52,792 nt of DNA from Thiomicrorhabdus sp041583835. GTDB taxonomy: Bacteria; Pseudomonadota; Gammaproteobacteria; Thiomicrospirales; Thiomicrospiraceae. The position numbers and the translations under genes were made by a program. Below, in pieces: positions 52,763 through 52,792 of the stretch (its first letter is position 1; each line of letters starts with the position of its first letter). The notes under the pieces were generated by a model. The model was not told where the DNA came from. It was given only the letters and a program-made list of their open reading frames with translations, and ran no database searches. The stretch spans positions 1-52,792 of the forward strand of contig NZ_JBFHFC010000015.1 in the NCBI RefSeq assembly GCF_041583835.1, written 5' to 3'.

Positions 52763-52792
52763 GTCTGTAATTCAAGTTGCACCGATTTTGCA

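Overview
The window comes from a free-living Gammaproteobacterium. Gene content and order (leuCDB, asd, truA, trpFBA, accD, folC, a SPOR gene, purF, metZ; then rlmE, ftsH, folP, glmM, tpiA, secG, tRNA-Leu, and a 14-gene nuo operon before the initiator tRNA) fit the Thiomicrospira / Hydrogenovibrio / Thiomicrorhabdus group of sulfur oxidisers best. That genus-level placement is an inference from memory of gene order, not a search result. There is no CRISPR array, complete insertion sequence or prophage.

Region 1 (1-6612) is a copper-resistance island that looks richer in A and T than the rest. It holds a secreted Met/Gly/Tyr repeat protein (partial, minus strand), a secreted Met/His/Cys protein, a CopA-type multicopper oxidase with a Met/Ser tandem-repeat insert, a CopB-type outer-membrane protein, a SHOCT membrane protein, a DUF302 protein and a CPH-type copper P-type ATPase. 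Together they would oxidise and bind copper in the periplasm and export it from the cytoplasm. The next 600 bases lack an intact gene but carry a strong terminator, a candidate small-RNA promoter and traces of decay.

Region 2 (7200-16300) holds a truncated siroheme-type dehydrogenase domain, a PilZ-like protein coupled to a Bfd-like ferredoxin, and a Cof-type phosphatase. On the minus strand follows a four-gene metal ABC transporter in the order binding protein, ATPase, permease fused to a DtxR/MntR-like repressor domain, second permease. This is the layout of chlamydial ytgABCD. A near-consensus DtxR-type operator lies just upstream, so the transporter appears to carry its own metal-sensing repressor. 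RlmD and QueE follow. This is the most unusual part of the window.

Region 3 (16300-31600) is a long plus-strand run of biosynthetic genes: leucine (leuCDB), lysine/threonine/methionine entry (asd), tryptophan (trpFBA), fatty acids (accD), folate (folC), purines (purF) and methionine (metZ). truA, a SPOR-domain protein and an overlapping M23 endopeptidase/bactofilin pair that should act on cell shape are interspersed.

Region 4 (31600-52792) holds yhbY divergent from rlmE-ftsH, then folP-glmM, tpiA-secG-tRNA-Leu(GAG), the complete nuoA-N respiratory complex I operon ending in a clear terminator, a DUF2818 membrane gene, and initiator tRNA-fMet with its own promoter and terminator.
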